This document shows, piece by piece, positions 17,482 to 27,202 of a DNA stretch of 64,000 nucleotides; the first letter of the stretch is position 1; every line of letters starts with the position of its first letter. The stretch spans positions 2,711,001-2,775,000 of the forward strand of contig NZ_CP104973.1 of the NCBI RefSeq assembly GCF_025452195.1, given 5' to 3'. The DNA comes from Phyllobacterium zundukense. GTDB taxonomy: Bacteria; Pseudomonadota; Alphaproteobacteria; Rhizobiales; Rhizobiaceae. The notes under the pieces are model-generated. The model made no database searches. It had not been told where the DNA came from and saw only the letters and a program-made list of their open reading frames with translations. The translations under genes were made by a program, and so were the position numbers.

Positions 17482-18498
17482 ATGAAATTCTCTCTATCCT
17501 TGGCCGGAGTTGTGGCTTTTGCCGCCGGTCTTGCCGGCTCAACAATGCTGGCAACGGCACAGAGTGAGTCGGAAGGCATTGTTGTCTACAACGCACAACA
17601 CGAAAGCCTGACCGAAGCCTGGGCCGCCGGCTTCACCAAGGAAACGGGAATCAAGGTAACTTTGCGCAACGGTGGCGACATGGAATTCGCTAACCAGCTT
17701 GTCCAGGAAGGTGCTGCCTCACCTGCGGACGTATACCTGACAGAAAACTCACCAGGAATGGCGCTCGTCGACAACGCAAATCTGTTCGAGCCGCTGAACG
17801 CCGATACGCTTGCTCAGGTGCCTGAGAAATATCGCCCGGCCAACGGTCACTGGGTCGGCGTTGCAGCCCGCTCCACCGTTTTTGTCTATGACAAGACCAA
17901 GTTGACCGAGGACAAGCTGCCGAAGTCGTTGCTGGACCTTGCAAATCCGAGCTGGAAAGGCCGTTGGGCAGCATCGCCATCCGGCGCTGACTTCCAGGCT
18001 ATCGTCGGTGCGCTGCTCCAGCTGAAGGGCGAAGAAGCGACCGCCGCATGGCTGAAGGCAATGAAAGAAAACTTCACCCCCTACAAGGGCAACAGCACTG
18101 CGATGAAGGCCGTCAACGCCGGTCAGGTAGAGGGCGCAGTTATCTACCACTATTACTACTTCGGTGATCAGGCCAAGACCGGAGAGAACAGCAAGAACAT
18201 TGCCACTCATTATTTCAAGAATGAAGATCCGGGTGCATTCGTCAGCGTCTCCGGCGGAGGCGTCTTGGCCTCGAGCAAGCACAAGGACCAGGCGCAGGCG
18301 TTCGTAAAGTGGGTTACCGGCAAAGGCGGGCAGGAGATTCTGCGCGACGGTACATCCTTCGAATACGCGGTAGGCGAAGGAGCCGCATCCAATCCCAAAC
18401 TGGTTCCGCTTGCTGACCTGCAAGCCCCTAAAGTCGAGCCGTCGAAGCTCGATAGCAAAAAGGTCACCGATCTGATGACCGCTGCTGGTTTGCTCTAG
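17482..18498 (+). CDS. afuA: Fe(III) ABC transporter, periplasmic binding protein
   Basis: 338 aa starting at ATG 17482, with GGAGG just upstream; the frame is open from 17422. It has a signal peptide ending near STMLATAQS. The mature protein has the FbpA/AfuA layout: GIVVYNAQHESLTEAWAAGF at the start, GDMEFANQLVQEG, and the tyrosine cluster YHYYYFGDQ that ligates ferric iron in this class. It delivers Fe(III) to the permease-ATPase encoded downstream. A strong hairpin separates it from afuB, consistent with higher expression of the binding protein. Confidence 0.9.
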   Translation: MKFSLSLAGVVAFAAGLAGSTMLATAQSESEGIVVYNAQHESLTEAWAAGFTKETGIKVTLRNGGDMEFANQLVQEGAASPADVYLTENSPGMALVDNANLFEPLNADTLAQVPEKYRPANGHWVGVAARSTVFVYDKTKLTEDKLPKSLLDLANPSWKGRWAASPSGADFQAIVGALLQLKGEEATAAWLKAMKENFTPYKGNSTAMKAVNAGQVEGAVIYHYYYFGDQAKTGENSKNIATHYFKNEDPGAFVSVSGGGVLASSKHKDQAQAFVKWVTGKGGQEILRDGTSFEYAVGEGAASNPKLVPLADLQAPKVEPSKLDSKKVTDLMTAAGLL

Positions 18499-18530
18499 CC
18501 GTAACGCACCGGTCGAGCTAACAGTTCGCC

Positions 18531-18566
18531 AGCGACATCCCCGGTGCTTCTATCGGGGATGTCGCT
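18531..18566 (+). terminator. Attenuator-type hairpin between afuA and afuB
   Basis: Perfect 12-bp stem AGCGACATCCCC / GGGGATGTCGCT with a 12-nt loop, then TTAATT. Position and strength fit partial termination or 3'-end protection, so that afuA mRNA exceeds afuBC mRNA. Confidence 0.75.
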
Positions 18567-18629
18567 TAATTCCAGGCAGCCACAAGTCATGTTGACTGAC
18601 TGTAGCTGCAACAATGAAAGCAATTTACA

Positions 18630-20219
18630 TTGCCGCCAAGCCAGTCACTTTACCAGCCAGGCGATCTTCTCCAAGCTTCCAACCCGCTCATCCGGCGCCG
18701 GTGGATGTCGAACCCGCCTATGGTTCTAGCGGCGGCGGTCGTTTCGCTTGTCTCGTTGCTGCCCGTCGGGTTTGTCATCTGGATCGGCATACAAACTGGC
18801 TGGGAAACCGCCTCGGCCCTGATTTTCCGGCCACGAGTGGGTGAACTGCTGATCAATACTGCGCTGCTGGTGGCGGTCACGATTCCGATTTCCATCATCC
18901 TTGCAGTCACGCTTGCATGGTTCACGGAGCGCACCGATCTCCGCGGAGCGCGTATCTGGTCCTGGCTGGCAGTAGCACCACTCGCAGTGCCCGCTTTTGT
19001 GCAAAGCTATGCGTGGGTTAGCCTGATACCCGGCCTGCATGGGCTTTTCGGCGGCGTTCTGGTATCAGTTTTGGCCTATTTTCCATTCTTGTATCTGCCG
19101 GTCTCCGCGCAGCTTCGCCGGCTGGATCCGGCAATCGAGGATGCGGCCGCTTCGCTGGGCAACGGCCCGTGGCGTGTCTTCTTTTTTGCCGTGTTACCCC
19201 AATTGCGTCTCGCTATTTGCGGGGGCTCACTGCTCATCGGGCTTCATCTCCTTGCCGAATATGGTCTCTACGTCATGATACGGTTCGATACGTTCACGAC
19301 AGCGATTGTCGATCAGTTTCAATCGGCCTTTAATGGCCCCGCGGCCAATATGCTTGGTGGCGTGTTGGTTGTTTGCTGCTTCGGCCTTTTAGGCCTTGAA
19401 GCACTTTTGCGCGGCAATGAACGCTATGCCCGGGTTGGTTCGGGTGCTCCACGCGATACTATGAAACATAGATTGGGTTTGCTGGCCGTACCTGCCTTTC
19501 TGATTTGCCTGATCACAGCCGGGCTGTCTCTCGGCGTTCCATTTGTTACTCTGGCCCGTTGGCTGTCTATTGGCGGCATGGACAGCTGGCGCTTGGACCT
19601 GATTGGCATGGCGCTTGGTCAAACCATCATATTTGCGGTTGCAGGAGCACTTCTGACCACTATTATCACAGTGCCAATGGCGTGGCTTTCAGTTCGGGCG
19701 CCGGGCCGTTTTCAACGGATTATGGAGGCGTGCCATTACTATGTCGGATCTTTGCCGGGCGTGGTGGTGGCATTGGCACTGGTGACTGTGACCGTACGCG
19801 TCGCGCTTCCTCTTTATCAGACAGTATTCACCCTGCTACTCGCCTATGCCCTGCTATTTCTGCCCAGGTCGCTCGTTGGATTGCGCGCCAGTATTGCGCA
19901 GGTACCGGTCGAGCTTGAGCAAGCAGCCATGGCGCTTGGACGGTCGCCTGCGCAGGCAGTCAGACAGATTACCATGCGTCTTGCTGCTCCCGGCGTTGCG
20001 GTCAGTATGGCGCTGGTAGGCCTTGGAATAACCAACGAATTGACTGCAACGCTGATGCTTGCACCAAATGGCACCCGCACTCTTGCGATGCAGTTTTGGT
20101 CGCTCACCAGCGAAATAGACTATGTGGGTGCAGCACCCTATGCGCTCATGATGGTACTCTTGTCCCTGCCCATGACGCTTCTGCTTTATGCACAATCAAA
20201 ACGATTTGGCGGACGATGA
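18630..20219 (+). CDS. afuB: Fe(III) ABC transporter permease
   Basis: Up to 529 aa with about 12 hydrophobic segments and two EAA-type loops ([25 protein letters not shown] near residues 168-190, and [21 protein letters not shown] near 430-450), the duplicated architecture of FbpB-like iron permeases. The start is uncertain: TTG 18630 gives the full length, ATG 18705 removes 25 residues and begins just before the first membrane segment. It overlaps afuC by 4 nt. Confidence 0.88.
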   Translation: MPPSQSLYQPGDLLQASNPLIRRRWMSNPPMVLAAAVVSLVSLLPVGFVIWIGIQTGWETASALIFRPRVGELLINTALLVAVTIPISIILAVTLAWFTERTDLRGARIWSWLAVAPLAVPAFVQSYAWVSLIPGLHGLFGGVLVSVLAYFPFLYLPVSAQLRRLDPAIEDAAASLGNGPWRVFFFAVLPQLRLAICGGSLLIGLHLLAEYGLYVMIRFDTFTTAIVDQFQSAFNGPAANMLGGVLVVCCFGLLGLEALLRGNERYARVGSGAPRDTMKHRLGLLAVPAFLICLITAGLSLGVPFVTLARWLSIGGMDSWRLDLIGMALGQTIIFAVAGALLTTIITVPMAWLSVRAPGRFQRIMEACHYYVGSLPGVVVALALVTVTVRVALPLYQTVFTLLLAYALLFLPRSLVGLRASIAQVPVELEQAAMALGRSPAQAVRQITMRLAAPGVAVSMALVGLGITNELTATLMLAPNGTRTLAMQFWSLTSEIDYVGAAPYALMMVLLSLPMTLLLYAQSKRFGGR

Positions 20220-21277
20220 CATTTTTGACGGTTACCGGCATTGGCAAGCGCTACGGGAGAGTAGTTGCTCTCGACGATATCACTCTCGCTGTGCCAGCGG
20301 GCAGCCGCACCGCAGTCGTTGGCTCCTCCGGGTCTGGCAAAACTACACTACTGCGTTTGATCGCTGGATTCGAAGTACCCGATACGGGCCGGGTCGTGTT
20401 GGACGGAAGTGTTCTGGCGGACGGACCAGCCGTGGTTCCTGCACATCGTCGCAGTATCGGCACCGTTGCACAGCACGGCGCCTTGTTTCCGCATTTGACT
20501 GTCAGCGACAACATCGGGTTCGGGCTCGAACGAAATACTCCGCAACGCGACAAACGCATTCTGGCCCTGATGGATCTGGTCGAACTCACACCGGCTATGC
20601 GGGATAGACGTCCGCATCAATTGTCAGGAGGTCAGCAACAGCGTGTTGCACTCGCTCGCGCACTGGCCAGACAGCCGAAACTAATGCTTTTCGATGAGCC
20701 GTTTTCTGCTCTTGATGCAGGTCTGCGCGAAGGTATCAGGACATCGGTGGCCGAGGTGCTGCGCACTCAGAAGATCACCGCCATATTGGTTACCCACGAT
20801 CAGGCCGAAGCCCTCTCGTTTGCTGATCAGGTCGCCATTTTGCGGGAGGGCAAGCTTCTGCAAGTAGGTTCACCCGAAGATCTCTATATGAATCCCCGCG
20901 ATCCATACACGGCCGCCTTTTTGGGTGACGCCATCATCCTGGATGCCCAGCTCAACGATGGTTGGGCTCTTTGCCCACTCGGCCGTATCGAAACCAGTTC
21001 ACTTCACTCAGGTCCTGCGAAGATCATGCTCCGGCCCGAGCAAGTGGTTCTTTCTCCGGTGTCTGTTGACGCCAATGATGACTCGGGTTTTTACGGGAAT
21101 ATCACCCGGACTGAATTCGGCGGTGCTTCTTGTTCTATCGCCATTTCACTGACTGACAATAATCATGGCAGGCTGGACAAGCCTTCGCTGGTGATCAAGA
21201 CAACAAGCATAAATTTGCCCGTGGTTGGGAGTCGTGTCCAGATAGTCGTGCTTGGCAAGGCACACGTCTTCGAATAA
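20216..21277 (+). CDS. afuC: Fe(III) ABC transporter ATP-binding protein
   Basis: 353 aa. Walker [10 protein letters not shown] at about 36-44, the signature LSGGQQQR near 135, Walker B LMLFDEP near 155, and a switch His in [10 protein letters not shown]. The C-terminal part after about 240 is a small TOBE-like regulatory domain ([12 protein letters not shown]). It powers import of ferric iron through AfuB. The ATG overlaps the afuB stop (ATGA). The DUF1349 gene follows after 23 nt. Confidence 0.9.
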   Translation: MTFLTVTGIGKRYGRVVALDDITLAVPAGSRTAVVGSSGSGKTTLLRLIAGFEVPDTGRVVLDGSVLADGPAVVPAHRRSIGTVAQHGALFPHLTVSDNIGFGLERNTPQRDKRILALMDLVELTPAMRDRRPHQLSGGQQQRVALARALARQPKLMLFDEPFSALDAGLREGIRTSVAEVLRTQKITAILVTHDQAEALSFADQVAILREGKLLQVGSPEDLYMNPRDPYTAAFLGDAIILDAQLNDGWALCPLGRIETSSLHSGPAKIMLRPEQVVLSPVSVDANDDSGFYGNITRTEFGGASCSIAISLTDNNHGRLDKPSLVIKTTSINLPVVGSRVQIVVLGKAHVFE

Positions 21278-21300
21278 ACATAAGTGCGAGATCTGGATCC

Positions 21301-21873
21301 ATGGGCAATTTATTCAGCTGGGTGAACGAACCGGCGGCCTTCAGCGGCGATGCCAACGAACTTCATGTCGCGACCAAGGAAAGAACCGACTTCTGGCGGC
21401 AGACCTTTTACGGTTTCGAGCGTGACAATGGCCATGCCTACCTGACGCCGGTAAGTGGTGATTTTACGGCCAGCGTCACGGTCTGCGGCGATTACCAACA
21501 ACTGTACGATCAAGCGGGGCTGTTGCTGCGCATCGACCCACAGCATTGGATCAAGACTGGTGTCGAATACACGGATGGGCTGATGCATTTCAGCGTCGTT
21601 GTCACCAACGGCACGTCGGATTGGTCCGTGATCCCTCTTCATGGCTCGAGTACCAAAGATCAGATAGGTGTGCGGCTGACGCGTCACGGGGATGCAGTAC
21701 GGGTGCAATTCTCGGTCAATGGCGCAGCATGGCAACTCGCCCGTCTGGCCCCGTTTTCATCGGGTGACGCTTCGGCAGGTATCATGGCGTGCTCACCCGA
21801 ACGAGGCGGTTTCGAGGCGACGTTTCGGGGTTTGACCGTCGGTTCCGCCATTTCGCGCAATCTTCACGACTAG
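21301..21873 (+). CDS. DUF1349 concanavalin-like protein
   Basis: 190 aa matching DUF1349, a jelly-roll domain related to concanavalin/lectin folds: TDFWRQTFYGFERDNGHAYL, LYDQAGLLLRIDPQHWIKTGVEYTDG, and SVVVTNGTSDWSV. No signal peptide. It starts 23 nt after afuC and is probably cotranscribed, but a link to iron is not established. Its stop overlaps the convergent GntR gene by 4 nt. A sugar-binding role is possible given the next operon; this is speculation. Confidence 0.75.
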   Translation: MGNLFSWVNEPAAFSGDANELHVATKERTDFWRQTFYGFERDNGHAYLTPVSGDFTASVTVCGDYQQLYDQAGLLLRIDPQHWIKTGVEYTDGLMHFSVVVTNGTSDWSVIPLHGSSTKDQIGVRLTRHGDAVRVQFSVNGAAWQLARLAPFSSGDASAGIMACSPERGGFEATFRGLTVGSAISRNLHD

Positions 21874-22574
21874 CTTCCAAACAGTTCCGGGCGTTTATTT
21901 CTAAGATGCAAAAGCATTTTGCCCATCTGGGCTATGTGTGCTTCCATCGTCTTGGCGGCCTTGTCGGGATCCTTGTCGGCGATGGCCGAGATGATCGCCT
22001 CATGCTCGGCCAAAGTCTCGATCATCCGGGTTTCGTAGTGGAGCAAAAGTCTTCTGACGCGATCGATCTGACTGCGTTCCTTTGAAGCGATCTCGCGCAA
22101 CCCCACTAGTCCTGCAGCATCGCAAATAAGGTCATGCAGCGCTTCGTCGAGTTCGTAGAACTGTTCAAAATCCTGCTTATCGGCGGCCTTGCGCTGACGT
22201 TCCAGATTTTGCCGAAACCGAGCGAGGGTTTCAGGTGTTGCACGCTCTGCAGTGCGGCGAATGGCGGCTGTCTCGAGCGCGACGCGGACGAATTGCGCCG
22301 TTTCGATCTTGTCGAGCCATAGTCGTGCGACGAAGGTTCCTGTCTGCGGGTAGATTTCAACAAGACCCTCATCCGCAAGCCGGTTTATTGCATCGCTGAC
22401 CGGGGTGCGGGAAACACCTAATTGCGCCGCAACAAGCTCCTTGCGAATGGTTTCGCCCGGTGACAATTGCGACGAAATGATTGCCTGCCTCAATATTATG
22501 TAAACTTGGTCTTTGCGCGTGACCGAGACAACTTTTTGCTCTTTGAAGTTTCTGCTCGGAGAACGAAGCTGCAA
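21870..22574 (-). CDS. GntR-family (FCD/FadR subfamily) transcriptional regulator
   Basis: 234 aa: N-terminal winged helix (about residues 20-85; GETIRKELVAAQLGVSRTPVSDAINRLADEGLV) and a C-terminal all-helical FCD effector domain, with acidic and histidine residues (FYELDEALHDLICDAAG) that usually bind a metal and a carboxylate. It starts at TTG 22574, with a G-rich site upstream; no near ATG exists. Divergent from the sugar ABC operon, which it most likely represses. Confidence 0.85.
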   Translation of the reverse strand: MQLRSPSRNFKEQKVVSVTRKDQVYIILRQAIISSQLSPGETIRKELVAAQLGVSRTPVSDAINRLADEGLVEIYPQTGTFVARLWLDKIETAQFVRVALETAAIRRTAERATPETLARFRQNLERQRKAADKQDFEQFYELDEALHDLICDAAGLVGLREIASKERSQIDRVRRLLLHYETRMIETLAEHEAIISAIADKDPDKAAKTMEAHIAQMGKMLLHLRNKRPELFGS

Positions 22575-22631
22575 GTTCAGACCCCCATTGTTGTTCTGCG
22601 AAAATCCTGTGAACGCTCAAAACTAAAATAT

Positions 22632-22663
22632 TTGACTCTGATCCAATAACATCTAACATGTTA
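22632..22663 (+). promoter_or_regulatory. Promoter and palindromic operator of the sugar ABC operon
   Basis: TTGACT (22632-22637), 16-nt spacer, TAACAT (22654-22659). The -10 lies inside a perfect 10-bp palindrome TAACATGTTA (22654-22663). A dimeric GntR protein bound there would block RNA polymerase. This also argues that the ATG at 22658 is not the translation start of the ATPase gene. Confidence 0.5.
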
Positions 22664-22699
22664 CACACCAACTTGAAAGAATGTTTTGGGAGGAGCATT

Positions 22700-24256
22700 T
22701 TGGAGAGCCAGTCCCCAATCGTCTCGTTACGCGGGATCAGCAAATCCTTTGCTCACGTCGTGGCCCTGCGAAGCATCGATCTTGATGTATATGCTGGCGA
22801 AATCCATGCCGTGATGGGCGAAAACGGTGCGGGCAAGTCAACACTCGTCAAGGTTTTGAGCGGTGTTCATCGTCGAAGCAGCGGACAAATGACCGTTCGT
22901 GGACGCGAGGTCGATTTTGTGACGCCCAAGGAAGCCGAGCGCAACGGTATCGCGATCATCCACCAAGAGCTCAACCTTATCCCAAGCCTCAGCGTTTCAG
23001 AGAATATCTTTCTGGGACGGGAACCGCTCAAAGCCGGTTTGTTCATCGACTACAGGGAAATTGAAGCTCGAAGTGCAGAAATTCTTGCCAGGTTCGGCAT
23101 CGATATCGATCCACGTGCGGACGTCGAGAACTTGCGCGTTGGGGAGCAGCAGCTCGTGGAGATTGCGCGAGCGCTTTCCCTGGATGCGGATGTGCTTGTG
23201 CTGGACGAGCCCACATCGGCCTTGTCGGAGGCAGAGGCACAGCGCCTCGCCAGCTTCGTTCGCCGACTGGCGCGCCAAGGTGTGGCGATCGTCTATATCT
23301 CACATCGTATGAGTGAAGTTTTTGCGTTGGCTGACAAGATCACCGTGCTGCGCGACGGCAATTTTATTGCAACACGGCGCTCTGGCGATATCAGCGAGCG
23401 CGATGTGATCCGGATGATGGTTGGACGAGACCTGAAAAAGCAGGAGAAGAAGGCACCAGTGTCCGGCAATCCGATTGTCTTGTCCGTCAGAAATCTCGGC
23501 CTTCAGAGACCGAACTCGCGCGGCCGGATTCATGGTGTGGTCGATGACGTGAGTTTCGACCTTCATGTCGGTGAAATACTGGGCATCGGCGGTCTGCTCG
23601 GCTCGGGCCGGACTGAAGTCTTGGAACTCATATTCGGTTCGGCAATTGGCAAGCGCTCGGGTTCGGTCCAGCGTTCTGGTGCGAGTTCCGATGCTCAGTC
23701 GCTCACCCCCCGACGGTCGGTGGCCAGGGGTGTCGCATTTCTCACAGAGGACCGCAAAGGTACGGGTCTTTTGATGCAGGCGGATATTCGATCGAACGCT
23801 GTTCTGCCTTCGCTGCCATGGATCGCGCCACTTGGCTGGGTGACGCAATTTCAAGAGAACGCCGTTGCCAACCGAATGATCAAGGCTATGCGCGTTCGCT
23901 GCCAGGGTCCGGACCAACAGATCGATGAACTGAGTGGCGGAAACCAGCAAAAGATCGTTCTTGGCAAATGGCTCGAAACAAAACCAAGTGTCGTTCTACT
24001 GGATGAGCCGACGCGCGGGATCGATGTTGGGGCAAAAGACGAGATTTATGACCTTCTGAGAAAGCTTGCTCAATCAGGGGTGGCGATCGTCATGGTCAGT
24101 TCGGAACTACCGGAACTGCTGGCGCTTTCAAACCGGATTCTTGTGATGCGCGAAGGCAGGGCGGCGGGGATCATCGAGAGCCACGAGTTCTCGGAAGAAC
24201 GGGTAATGGAGCTTGCGACACCCTTGGGCAATTCACTCACGGGAGAGGCTGCATGA
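22700..24256 (+). CDS. Sugar ABC transporter ATP-binding protein (RbsA-like)
   Basis: About 518 aa, a duplicated ATPase. First half: Walker A GENGAGKST, then the Q-loop region and LRVGEQQLVEIARAL signature. Second half: degenerate Walker A GLLGSGRTE, normal for RbsA, and a second signature LSGGNQQKIVLGKWL before VVLLDEPTRGIDVG. I place the start at TTG 22700 because GGGAGGAG is at 22688-22695; the ATG at 22658 falls in the -10/operator. It overlaps the permease gene by 4 nt. It energises uptake of a pentose, hexose or polyol; the substrate is unknown. Confidence 0.88.
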   Translation: MESQSPIVSLRGISKSFAHVVALRSIDLDVYAGEIHAVMGENGAGKSTLVKVLSGVHRRSSGQMTVRGREVDFVTPKEAERNGIAIIHQELNLIPSLSVSENIFLGREPLKAGLFIDYREIEARSAEILARFGIDIDPRADVENLRVGEQQLVEIARALSLDADVLVLDEPTSALSEAEAQRLASFVRRLARQGVAIVYISHRMSEVFALADKITVLRDGNFIATRRSGDISERDVIRMMVGRDLKKQEKKAPVSGNPIVLSVRNLGLQRPNSRGRIHGVVDDVSFDLHVGEILGIGGLLGSGRTEVLELIFGSAIGKRSGSVQRSGASSDAQSLTPRRSVARGVAFLTEDRKGTGLLMQADIRSNAVLPSLPWIAPLGWVTQFQENAVANRMIKAMRVRCQGPDQQIDELSGGNQQKIVLGKWLETKPSVVLLDEPTRGIDVGAKDEIYDLLRKLAQSGVAIVMVSSELPELLALSNRILVMREGRAAGIIESHEFSEERVMELATPLGNSLTGEAA

Positions 24257-25575
24257 CGAATACAAGCGAGCAGATCATGCCATCATCAAATAGCACCGAA
24301 CGATTGAAGAGCGTCCTCAAGTCGACAAAGCTTTATTGGGGACTGGCATTGCTTTTTTTGGTAGGTGTTATTTCATCGCCCGTCTCATCAAAAGGTCACA
24401 ACATCTTCTTATCGTTCGGAAATCTTTCCGATGTTTTCAGACAAATCTCCGTTACGGGTATAACCGCCGTAGGGATGACGCTGGTCATTCTCATTGCCGG
24501 TATCGACCTTTCTGTCGGCTCCGTGCTGGCTTTGGGGTCTGTGGTCTGCGCCATGCTCTTGACCAATGAAGGCTGGTCCTCCGCATACCTGCTTGGTGTA
24601 CCGGCGATATTCCTGTTGGCGTTTTTGGTAGTGTTTGGCGTTCTCACCTTCGGGATAAAGTTGCAGCGAAGGGCTGCGCTCGACGCAGGTACGAACCCGC
24701 CGGCCGTCTCAAAACCGCTGTTGGCCGTTGCCGCTGCTGCCGCTCTTGTTCTGGCATTTGCGGTGGCCTTGACCTCAGACGGAAAGGCAGGAGTTCTCCT
24801 CGTTCTCCTAGTCGTGCCGGCGGTTGGCTTCATGCTTGGTACTATCAACGGATTGATCATTGTCGGTGGCCGGTTGCAACCCTTCATAGTCACGCTTGCC
24901 ATGATGGTCGCCGGCCTCGGAATCGCACGATTGACTGCAGGGCAGAACACTGCCGTCTGGCCTGTTTATACGGGAAGTAACGCCACCGAAGATTTCGAGG
25001 CTCTGCGCTCGTTGGTATTCGGGATCATCCCAGTGCCGGGTGTCATCTTTGCCGGCATAATCGTCCTCTTCTGGGTAATCCTGAAATTTACGAAATTTGG
25101 GCGCTATGTGTACGCAATCGGGGGAAACGAAGAAGCTGCCCGCTTGGCCGGTGTGCCTGTTTGGCGTGTAAAGATCACTGTCTATGCCATATCGGGCTAC
25201 CTGGCTGCTCTAGCCGGTATTCTTTATGTTGCGCAGTATCGGCAGGGAAAGCCGGATGCCGGGACGGGACTTGAGCTCGATGCCATCGCGGCCGTTGTCA
25301 TTGGCGGTACAAGCCTAATGGGCGGGCGAGGGTCGATGATCGGCACATTGGTTGGTGTCCTCATATTTGGCTTCCTCAGCAATATCCTCCAACTCAACAA
25401 CATCGACAGCAACACCCAGCTTGTTCTGAAGGGCGCGATCATCATCATCGCTGTTCTTCTCCAAGAGCGGCGCTCCAGCGGATGGTTGTTCTTTCTATCG
25501 CAATTGAGGGCGCGAGATGTGATCGACAAATCCGAGCCCAATCAAATCAAGAATCCGCAACGACCGGGCGACTAA
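24253..25575 (+). CDS. Sugar ABC transporter permease (RbsC-like)
   Basis: 440 aa, longer than the roughly 320 aa usual for RbsC. The core motifs are normal: AVGMTLVILIAGIDLSVGS near residue 75, GTINGLIIVGGRLQPFIVTLA near 200, and the EAA-like AIGGNEEAARLAGVPVWRVK near 293. The extra length is an inserted stretch at about 115-190 with two more hydrophobic segments and a charged loop, similar to XylH-type permeases. Start overlaps the ATPase stop (ATGA). Confidence 0.88.
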   Translation: MTNTSEQIMPSSNSTERLKSVLKSTKLYWGLALLFLVGVISSPVSSKGHNIFLSFGNLSDVFRQISVTGITAVGMTLVILIAGIDLSVGSVLALGSVVCAMLLTNEGWSSAYLLGVPAIFLLAFLVVFGVLTFGIKLQRRAALDAGTNPPAVSKPLLAVAAAAALVLAFAVALTSDGKAGVLLVLLVVPAVGFMLGTINGLIIVGGRLQPFIVTLAMMVAGLGIARLTAGQNTAVWPVYTGSNATEDFEALRSLVFGIIPVPGVIFAGIIVLFWVILKFTKFGRYVYAIGGNEEAARLAGVPVWRVKITVYAISGYLAALAGILYVAQYRQGKPDAGTGLELDAIAAVVIGGTSLMGGRGSMIGTLVGVLIFGFLSNILQLNNIDSNTQLVLKGAIIIIAVLLQERRSSGWLFFLSQLRARDVIDKSEPNQIKNPQRPGD

Positions 25576-25610
25576 CTCACGGCAGTTAAACCCAAAGGGA
25601 GAGAGAGAAA

Positions 25611-26579
25611 ATGGACATTAACCGCAGACAATTTGCAAAATGGGCGATAGCGACAGCCTTGATCGCGCCGCTCGTATTCAACGTGTCCGTCGCAGATGCG
25701 AAGGATAAGTATGTGATCGGCTTCAGCCAGACGACGACCGTCGAGCCCTGGCGCGTCCAGTTCAACAAAGACCTCGAGGCTGAAGCCAAGAAACACGCCA
25801 ATGTCGAGCTCCTCGTTGCTGACGGGCAGGACAAGACGGAAAAACAGGTCGCCGACGTCGAAAACTTCATCCGTCAGGAGGTTGATGCGATTTTGATTTC
25901 TCCGAAGGAATCTGCTGGTCTCACAGGCGTTGTCGAGAAAGCCATGGATGCAGGGATTCCAGTCATAGTCCTGGACCGTAACGTCGATACAGAAAAGTAC
26001 ACGCAGTGGATCGGCGGCGACAACGTCGTCATTGGGGAAGCGGCGGGTAAGCATGCTGTTGATCTCCTTGGTGGCAAGGGCAAAGCCAAGGGAACAGTCG
26101 TCGAAATTTGGGGCGGACTCGGCACTCAGGCCAGCCATGATCGTAGCAACGGCTTTCACAAAAACACCGACGCTGAGCCCGGGATCAAGTACCTTCTCGA
26201 TAAGCAATCGGGCGACTGGAAGCAGGATCAGGCCTATAACATCATGGCGACTGCGCTGCGTAATCATGAAGATATAACGCTTGTCTACGGTCACAACGAT
26301 CCCATGGCATACGGTGCTTATCTCGCTGCAAAAGATGCCGGCCGCGAAAAGAATATTCTCTTTATCGGCGTGGATGGACTACCGAATGAAGGTGTTCAAT
26401 GGGTGAACAAAGGAGAGTTGGCCGCGACATTCCTTTACCCGACTCCCGGGGCCGAGGGCTTGCGTCAGGCCTTAAAAGTGCTTGCAGGCGAGAAGGTGGA
26501 AAAGAAAATCGTCCTGGATACGCAAGCCATTACCAAGGAAAACGCACCGGAGATACTGAAAGCCAACGGGCTGCAATAG
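25611..26579 (+). CDS. Sugar ABC transporter substrate-binding protein
   Basis: 322 aa with a twin-Arg-like N-terminus (NRRQFAKWAIATALIAPLVF) ending near VADAKDK, then a periplasmic binding protein type 1 fold: VIGFSQTTTVEPWRVQFNKD, ISPKESAGL, PVIVLDRNVD, GGDNVVIG and a late GVDGLPNEGVQWV. It is closest in style to YtfQ/RbsB proteins (galactofuranose, ribose). GAGAGAGAG precedes the ATG. It ends the operon, which has a strong terminator. Confidence 0.88.
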   Translation: MDINRRQFAKWAIATALIAPLVFNVSVADAKDKYVIGFSQTTTVEPWRVQFNKDLEAEAKKHANVELLVADGQDKTEKQVADVENFIRQEVDAILISPKESAGLTGVVEKAMDAGIPVIVLDRNVDTEKYTQWIGGDNVVIGEAAGKHAVDLLGGKGKAKGTVVEIWGGLGTQASHDRSNGFHKNTDAEPGIKYLLDKQSGDWKQDQAYNIMATALRNHEDITLVYGHNDPMAYGAYLAAKDAGREKNILFIGVDGLPNEGVQWVNKGELAATFLYPTPGAEGLRQALKVLAGEKVEKKIVLDTQAITKENAPEILKANGLQ

Positions 26580-26589
26580 TTAAAGAAAA

Positions 26590-26620
26590 TGACAGGCCGC
26601 GCTCAATGTGCGGCCTGTCA
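26590..26620 (+). terminator. Terminator of the sugar ABC operon
   Basis: Perfect 11-bp stem TGACAGGCCGC / GCGGCCTGTCA with a 9-nt loop, 10 nt after the stop codon. The following GTATTTA is only weakly U-rich. Confidence 0.8.
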
Positions 26621-26761
26621 GTATTTACCCTAACCTTCATTTTCCCGCCGAATTCTGTTTTATCACTGCAATATAGTGGTAAAATGTATTTGTTGATCAC
26701 GATCATGTTCCGTGCTGCAACTGATTCTGATCTTGTGGCATTGAAGGGCAGGAGTAACGAA

Positions 26762-27154
26762 ATGAACGTTTTCAAACCTCTCGCAGTCACAAGCGCACTT
26801 CTGATCTGTCTCTCTACTCAATCCAAAGCAGAGCCGCTGAAGACGATGGACGATGTAGGGCGCGCTATCGACACGTGCTGGCAAGCACCGTCCGACGCCA
26901 AAGGTTCCGTAACCTTGAGCTTCAGCTTCAAACGTGATGGAACGCTGATAGGCAAGCCGCGGCCAACGAGCATCGCTATCGAGGGAGACGACAAGGTTCG
27001 TCAGCAATTCATTGCATCGGCAATCGATGCGCTCAACAGTTGTACGCCACTGACTTTCTCGTCAGGGCTGGCTGCAGGAATTGCGGGGCAAGTATTCACC
27101 ATGCCGTTCACTGCGCCAAAAGGTTCGTCTGGCCCGATGGTCACCACGCAGTGA
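26762..27154 (+). CDS. Exported TonB/TolA C-terminal-like protein
   Basis: 130 aa starting at ATG 26762 after GCAGGAG. A signal peptide ends near STQSKAEP. The rest resembles the stand-alone TolA/TonB C-terminal fold: an initial helix (DDVGRAIDTCWQAP), a beta-rich part (GSVTLSFSFKRDGTLIGKPR), then a helix ending in NSCTPLTF; the two Cys could form the disulfide seen in TolA-C. Many rhizobia carry such short periplasmic proteins of unknown role. It is monocistronic between a terminator and a convergent small ORF. Confidence 0.7.
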   Translation: MNVFKPLAVTSALLICLSTQSKAEPLKTMDDVGRAIDTCWQAPSDAKGSVTLSFSFKRDGTLIGKPRPTSIAIEGDDKVRQQFIASAIDALNSCTPLTFSSGLAAGIAGQVFTMPFTAPKGSSGPMVTTQ

Positions 27155-27202
27155 TGTTCATCTGCCGGGTATGGAATGCATTTCGCCGGTATCTACCCCA
27201 CA

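Noticed and set aside
22658..22699. ATG 22658 as start of the sugar ATPase gene
   Set aside because: It falls in the predicted -10/operator palindrome and lacks a ribosome site; TTG 22700 has a strong one.
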